This document shows, in pieces, positions 57,715 to 64,000 of a stretch of 64,000 nt of DNA; the first letter of the stretch is position 1, and each line of letters opens with the position of its first letter. A program made the position numbers and the translations under genes. The DNA comes from Chlorokybus atmophyticus (lineage: Eukaryota; Streptophyta; Chlorokybophyceae; Chlorokybales; Chlorokybaceae): the NCBI GenBank assembly GCA_009103225.1, contig RHPI01001507.1:640025-704024 (forward strand). The letters are read 5' to 3'. Under the pieces are notes generated by a model. It ran no database searches. It saw only the letters and a program-made list of their open reading frames with translations, and had not been told where the DNA came from.

Positions 57715-59666
57715 ACACGACACACACTTAAACACGCACAGTCACGAGTGTGTGATGCACTCAATCGAGTGGGCTTCTAGTTCAGTCTACCACATTTTAC
57801 CACATTTTAGTATGATGCAGAGAGTGCATCTGTATGTAGCCTTAGTGTAAAGCACACACCCACATTGTTTTGAGAGTGGGTGAGAGGGTTGTGAAGGTTT
57901 GACTTTGTTTGTACGCACAGTTGGGGTTTTGCCCCTGTGCATACAAACGTTTCGCCACAAGTAAATTGTTGACAATGTGAGTTATATCCAATTCAGGTAG
58001 TCGATGTGTTAGCATCATCCCAATTGTGTGGGATGATGTGTTTTGAGAGATGATTTGCTGGCTTGTAGAACCGGCATTGGGGACGGAGTGCTATGCGCAA
58101 CATCTGCTCTACTTGATAGTCTTGAAAAACCTGCTTCCATTAGAGATATGTTCAGTTGCTATACATTTCAGACCGCGGCAATCTGTATGATGGAGATCGT
58201 GAGGAACAAGCAAGCTTCTATGGAACACTTGGTTGTCGAGTATCACAGTGTGGAGACGGTTGTAACCTTTCCAATGGATATGCGGTAGACACTGTTGGTG
58301 CTTGCGTGTGTGGCAGCGTGCGTCAATCACTGCAATCAACAACGGCATTGCTGACAACAACTACAACAGTATCGACACAACAACAACAACAACCACAAAT
58401 GCAAGAGTGGTCCAGCCGTCCTGCGTGGTGTGTTGTGATGCCATCGCCATCACAACGCTGCTCGCGCCCAACGCCAACATCATGCTGAGTTTCGGGCGAG
58501 AGCGCATCGCGTAGGCGCTGTCTGTACAAGCCACTTGGCAAACCAGTCAAGTAATCTTTACAGTATGTTGACATTTAATCCTTATTGACTTTTACCGCAT
58601 GGAAACTGTTTGCCAAATTCCAGTTGGGAACCAGCTGTTCATGTCATCATATGGCCCGCACATCACGTGTACTCCAAGTTGGAGTACACGTCACCCATCA
58701 ATAGGCTGTGCCACGCATGCGCAAACATGCGGATGTAAACACTCCAGCCAGGCCAGCAAAGAAACATCATTATCAAGCTACGTACACTTGAGGGCTAACT
58801 AGGTAGGGACCTTCTGCAAGCTAAGTGCAAGCAGCGGCAGCAGGGGCGTTTGACCGGCTGACGATACAGCAGCACACGCAGGTTGACGCTGACGTTAATG
58901 TGGCGCAGTACGTGCAGTGCTGCCGCCGTGTTGGCTCTATCAATAAAAGTATGATAACAATAACAACGACGACGATGTGAATGTAAACTTGACCGCTGTC
59001 GCCACCATTGCACGTGCACTAATCAGTTCTGAGAGCTTGCAGGCCACTTAAGTATTGCCGCATGAGAGTTAGAGAGCATGTTGTGACACAACTCTGTCGA
59101 CGTTCTGTTGTACACACAGCAACAACAACAACAACAACAACAATGTCACTCGGTTGCGGCTACGGCGTGTTATCCAACCACACGTCGCAAGTTGTGTCGG
59201 CGGCACATACCCACGCATGCTTGATGAAGCGAACCTGGCTCAGAATGTCAACAAACTAGTATCGATGTTGGCTTCGACGCAATAACTCCTTCCCAGACGC
59301 AATCGCCAAGTGGTTGGTATGGAAGACATATGTGCTCTGCTAGTCCAAGAGTTGGCACCCGCCATAGCCGTGTGGCGTATCAGAAGATGCTGACATGCAA
59401 AGCGCCATCGCCAGATACAATAGTGGTGCACAGGCTGCATACCGCACAGCTGGCAAGTAGCATCTCAAACCAGCACATGGTCAATATACCCAATATGCCT
59501 ACACAACCCTATATGAGCATCTTATCTGTGCACACACCAATACAATCCCTAACCCCTGACCCCTAGCTAGCCCCCGTATATACCATACACTGCACTACAG
59601 AGCGCAACTCGATTGCATCATGGAGCCTTATCACCCCCATGTAACCCACACATACCCACATCTACC
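57715..59666. terminator. GBSSI 3' region and intergenic, TGTAA signal at 57846
   Basis: TGTAA, the usual polyadenylation signal of green algae, occurs at 57846-57850, 132 nt after the GBSSI stop. The remaining 1.8 kb has CAA microsatellite runs (about 58365-58400 and 59118-59141) and no recognised gene. Plus-strand frames near 58.3-58.5 kb show no motif. Confidence 0.5.
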
Positions 59667-61091
59667 CTATCCCCTTCCCTGTCCCTGTGTGTTTCTACTA
59701 CTCCCCCTCCCACTCCCCATCCCAATGGGTATCTCCCTCTGCTCCCACCTCAGACACATCCACTCTCCGAGCAGGGCCATGACGGCGATGGAGGCGGCGT
59801 TGACGGCCCACCAGAGCGCGCTGGCGGGGAGGGAAGAGGAGTAGGCGGAGGTGAGGACGAGGTGGAGGAGGTGGGAGGTGAAGGAGAAGTCGAGACACTT
59901 CTTGGCGCGGAGGACGATGAAGAGGAGGGAGAAGGAACTGTGTGTGGGGGGAGGGGGGAGGGGGGTTAGTGGGTGGGTGTGGGTATGGGTGGGGGGGGGG
60001 GTGGGGGTGGGGGTGTGCGTGGGGGTGTGTGCGTGGGTGTGCGTGGGTGTGTGCGTGACGGTGTTTCTCCAACACCCACGTACGCACGCACCAAACGCAT
60101 TGCAGAATTAATGTACCGACAGACCAAAGCATATCCCGGGTTCAACTCATGGGTAACCCGCCCGCGCACACTCCCTCTCACTCCAACAACAACAACAACC
60201 CACACTCACCCCAGTGCCGCATTGATCACAAACGCGAGCGTGGTGATCCATCCCTGTAAGCTTCGCGTGTCGAGCGCGCGCCAGTCGAGCAGCAGCGCCA
60301 GCGGGATGAGCGTGATGTTGGTCGATGCGTCGCGGGCGTGGATGGGTGCGAGGAAGAGGAGGAGGAGGAGGCCCAGGGAGAGGTACTGGATGGCCTGAGA
60401 GAGAGAGGGGAGGGGGTGGGTATGCGTGCACACGCTGGGCGCGTGGTAGTGTGCACACGCGTAAACGCATTTGCGTGTGCACGTGCTTGTGCGTGTGCAA
60501 GTGCTTGTGTGTGCATGCGCATGCATGCGCGTATAGATGCATGTGCGTGCGCATGCGCGCATCTCTGAGTACGTGTGCACGTGCACAAACACATGCATGT
60601 CTGTGCGCATGTGTGCATCAGTTTGTGCGCGTGTATGCGTGTGTGCGCGTCTGTGTTGGTCGCGCATGTGCGTGCGAGATCATGTGTGCGTGCTTGGGCA
60701 GGCACGCATTTGTGCGTGCCCGTGTTGCACAGTTGTTTTACGAAGGGCCAATGCAGTGCGCCATGTGGCAGCTGATGATATGCATGTCGCGCATGTGACC
60801 CATCAGTGTCTTGCTAGGTCACTATCACACTATGGCGGCCGTTGGCAAATGCAATTACGAAGCACTATACCTTTGACTCGATTGCACTTCATGCATCATG
60901 CGCTGACCACACATGTGTGTTTGGACACGTCAAGTAGCTGAAGCAAGCATGCAGCGCAAAGCCACAAAGTGTTTCATTAATTCGACTCATTGAGTGCAGT
61001 ACTATACAATATGACAGTGCAATAACACCTGAAGAAGGGCGATTTGGGCCACGATGAGGACAGGATCCCAGACTTGCGTCCCGTAAAACAT
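59667..61091 (-). CDS. SYS1: SYS1-like Golgi membrane protein, 172 aa, three exons
   Basis: Exons (minus): 61091-61029, 60394-60210, 59937-59667; phases agree, stop TAG. The N-terminus MFYGTQVWDPVLIVAQIALL matches the SYS1 signature. Four hydrophobic segments follow (SLGLLLLLFLAP; GWITTLAFVINAALG; LFIVLRAKKCLDFSFTSHLL; ALWWAVNAASIAVMALL) and the family motif LGEWMCLRWEQREIPI near the C-terminus. SYS1 forms the Golgi receptor that recruits the small GTPase Arl3/ARFRP1, organising trans-Golgi tethering and traffic. Length is close to other SYS1 proteins, with a short Gly/Arg tail. It diverges from the SWT1-like gene across 301 bp. Intron 2 starts G/T-rich and ends in C/A-rich sequence. Confidence 0.93.
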
Positions 61092-61392
61092 GGCTGGATG
61101 ACGCTGACTGTCTGCTGGGGTTGCTCAACCCTCAATGCCCCTGTATGTCCGCCCGTTCCCCCGCCTCCAGATACCAGACATGCCTACAACGACACCGCCC
61201 ACCTCCTCCGCAACATCGCCGCCGCCCCTGCCAGCAGTACAAGTCTAACTCAGTTAGGCTTGAGAGTTAGGGTTTGGTTTCCTGTGGCGTTTTGATTAGG
61301 CTTTTGACTGGGTTCGATAGCTGTGGCTTCAGTCAATGTAGCCGTAGTTAGGCCATGCAGCGGCGGCAAAGGCGGCGAATGTGGCGAAGGTG
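61092..61392. promoter_or_regulatory. 301-bp bidirectional promoter with telobox
   Basis: It lies between the start codons of SYS1-like (-) and SWT1-like (+). TTAGGGTTT at 61267-61275 is the telobox (AAACCCTAA), frequent in plant housekeeping promoters. A short inverted repeat CTAACTCAGTTAG is at 61246-61258. An upstream in-frame TAG rules out an earlier start for the plus-strand gene. Confidence 0.5.
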
Positions 61393-64000
61393 ATGGAGGA
61401 CGACATGGAGATCGACACCGAGGAGGTGCTGAGAACGGTGGAGACGCTAAGGCGGAAAGGAGATGGACGCAGCGGAGGCTTCTGGGGAGGCGCTGCTGGA
61501 GGGGCGACTGAGCCCAGTAACCAGGCCAGGGACAACGCAGGAGATCAGGCCAGGGACAATGCCGTCCAGATAGTCCTGGACACGAACGTCCTGTTGACGG
61601 ACCTGCCGCTCCTGGACGAAGCGAGGTCCTGGACCCATCCCATTACGCTGGTCGTCCCCTGGATTGTGGTCCGGGAACTGGACGGCCTTAAACAGGACAC
61701 GAGCAGGACCGCCAATGGGAATGGGAATGGGAATGGGAATCAGGGTGGGATGAGTGTGGCAACGCTTGCACGAAAGGCCACGCAGTTTCTGCAAGAAGGG
61801 TTTCTTAGGAGAGACGGCTTCATCCGGGTATGTGTTTTTTTCTTGTTGTGTTGCGGCGGTGTTGCAGCGGACTTCATTACGCATTACACGTACCTCACAG
61901 GAATTCGTGTTCTGTGTTTGGAGTCTTGAACCTCACTGCCAATACATGCACGCGCACGCGCGCACCCACGCACATGCATTCACGCGCACCTCCACGCACA
62001 TAAGCACATATACGCACATGCACACACGCGCACGCATATAGGAAAAGATGCACACATGCACAAACGCACAGACATGCACACAGGCACATGTGCACATAGG
62101 CATCAATGCGCATACGCATACACACACGTATGTGTGTGTGCATGCGCACACGCGCACACATACAGGCAAATACGTACACAGGCGCCGATGTGCATGTGTG
62201 CACACACAAACGCACGCACATGTGCGCGTGTGTGGGCGCGCGGGTAAACACCCTCACAGGCAACAACAGCATACCACACATAAACATCACCAACAACAAC
62301 ACCTGCCTAACAGGGTGAGAGTTGGGCCGAAGCGCGCGAGGCCGAGCTGTCCAACCCCGCGCCCGGCCTCGACACCCACAACGACGACCGCATACTCCAA
62401 TGCTGCTTGCACCTGCGCGCACAACTCACGACCACAACCACAACAAATTCACACATCCTCTTACTATCCAACGACAAGAACTTGTGCGTGAAAGCCATGT
62501 CCAACGGCATCCCCGCCGCCGACTGCGCCCGATTCAAGGAGGAGCTGAATAACATTGCCACATACACCACACGTGCTGAGAGTGTGAAGCTCTCAACAAG
62601 TGTTGTGTTTGCTTCCAATAATACCTCCCCACTACCAAGTCCCAACATGTCCAGTGAGAAAGCCAACATGCAAAGTGTAAAGTTGGTTGATAGTGAGCGT
62701 GCGATGGTGGAGGAGGCTTTGCGCATAACAGCTGCAATTTTTCCGGACATTGTGACTGTAAGTGCTTTGGTTGTTATATTGGGGTTTGTGACATTGTTGT
62801 TGTGGAGTGTGTGTTTGGCTGATGTGTTGTTGTGTGTATGTCTCTGCAGCATGAGATGGAAAGGGTGTTTGGCAATGACTGGCAAGACATCATATGCGAG
62901 CACCCGCCGTGGAGTAATGCGCAACAGCTCATGCGTGTCCTCAAGAAGCACTGGAATGCGGTGACAGACAAATTGGCATGACACACTTTGCTGTGCGCGT
63001 GTGTGTGTTTTTATGCTCGCGTGTTCGCGTGTGTGAGTGCGTGATTATGATCATGCTGTGTTCAAGGCGTGTATGTGTGTGCAAGCATCTGTGTGAGACC
63101 TGTTTGGTTAGTAACAACCTGCGATTGTGCAGGTGTTTTCGGACTCGTTTTCGCGTGTAGCGTATGACCACATAACAGCACTCGGGTCCGCAGCACATGA
63201 GATCAAACAGCGTCATAAGAAGTTTGAGCCTTACGCTGTGCGAGGTGCTGTTGAAGCCGTTGTGCAACTATTGAGCTGCAAAAAGGTGGGGTGAGGTGTA
63301 GGTGCATGAGCTTGTTCCTGAAGTAGTCATGTGTATGTGTTGATGTGCGTGTATATGGTGCAGTTAAAAGTGACTCCAGCGCTGGCTGAGGCTCAACATC
63401 AAGCAGCTGTGCTCAAGGAGCGCTGTTTACAGGTGAACACAACTACCATCCAACAGATATCCTGCCTGTTATTCGTGATACGCCTTTCTGTGCGCACATG
63501 GCTTACACATGCACACCTGCGTGGGCATGCGCATGTGCGTGAATGCGCGCACGTTGCATATGTGTGCGCACGCAATTGCACACGTGTGTGCGTGAGCGCG
63601 CGTGTGGGTGTGCGCAAGTGCCTGTGCGTGTGTGGTCTGCCCGACTGTGTTGTGCAACGTAATGTTATTGTGCAAAGGTCTAACAGTCAGCTTGTTGTGG
63701 CAGTATTACATGGCGCAGTTGGAGGCAAAGCGACAGCAGCGTTTAGCTGCAAGCGCTGAAGCTGCTGCTGTTGCTACCAACACTACTTCTGTGTCAACAC
63801 GCACACATTGTCAGGATGAAACAGAGCTTACACTCAGGCCGGAAGAGTCAGCGAGGGCGTGTGATCTATCATCAACAACCACCCCTCAAAGTCATGGCAA
63901 TGGTGATTCATGGCTACCCGTTGTAGATATACCAGATTCTCTCAACCTCATCAAAGAGATGGTGGACCAACACGCCGCCACCACCACGAGCCAAGATGAG
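61393..64000 (+). CDS. SWT1: SWT1-like PIN-domain endoribonuclease, partial at the window end
   Basis: Exons: 61393-61827, 62314-62757, 62850-62960, 63133-63285, 63364-63432, 63704 onward; phases agree, no stop before 64000. The start is ATG 61393 because a nearby GTG lies behind an in-frame TAG. The PIN domain holds the acidic metal-binding set: Asp63 in IVLDTNVLLTDL, the DD of HNDDRILQCC (about 169-170) and Asp199 in LLSNDKNL. An intervening NGNGNGNGN run is encoded by an AATGGG repeat at 61716-61741. Downstream, HPPWSNAQQLMRVLKKHWNA joins VFSDSFSRVAYDHI, the conserved SWT1 tail. SWT1 removes defective mRNPs at the nuclear pore by endonucleolytic cleavage. The last visible exon is polar and Ala/Gln-rich. 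About 429 residues are encoded within the window. Confidence 0.87.

Noticed and set aside
60115-60170. T-arm-like GGGTTCAACTC as a tRNA candidate.
   Set aside because: No cloverleaf can be built around it, and it lies inside SYS1 intron 2.

Overview
This is a eukaryotic nuclear scaffold with two N gaps and no bacterial-type operons. Gene content points to a green alga: a granule-bound starch synthase (GBSSI), an HCF173-like psbA-translation factor, an XEG113-like GT77 glycosyltransferase, a ShKT-tailed prolyl 4-hydroxylase and plastid-type N-termini. Exons are GC-rich and indel-free. Intergenic DNA is locally AT-rich. Most introns are alternating purine-pyrimidine (TG/CA/CG) DNA. I rebuilt nine multi-exon genes from conserved protein sequence and splice phase; splicing is predicted, with no transcript data.

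Left part (1-18.5 kb): a PHD-finger protein (-); a decayed inverted partial copy of a GT77 gene (-); the complete ten-exon GT77 gene (+); HCF173-like (-) sharing a 203-bp promoter with a patatin-like lipase (+); and a secreted ankyrin/WW protein (-).

Middle part (20.7-48.8 kb): three related copies of one 3-8 kb unit. Unit A (+) and unit B (-) form a large inverted duplication around a 10.4-kb spacer, and each carries a heparinase II/III-like polysaccharide lyase gene with different lesions. Unit C (+) abuts unit B head-to-head across a palindromic junction and has lost the lyase. The A-B spacer holds two intact genes on the minus strand: prolyl 4-hydroxylase and a SixA-like phosphohistidine phosphatase. 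CT microsatellites and a 706-N gap lie in units B and C.

Right part (49-64 kb): a graveyard of fragments (a copy of GBSSI exon 6, an inverted pair of unknown sequence, an mTERF-like pseudogene), then intact 13-exon GBSSI (+), SYS1-like (-) and an SWT1-like PIN nuclease (+, running off the window), the last two sharing a 301-bp promoter.

Functional links: prolyl 4-hydroxylase and GT77 act in sequence on hydroxyproline-rich wall glycoproteins, and SYS1 serves the same Golgi route. HCF173 and GBSSI are plastid functions. Three of about 57 reconstructed introns are GC-AG, and many introns have G/T-rich 5' ends and A/C-rich 3' ends that could pair with each other.
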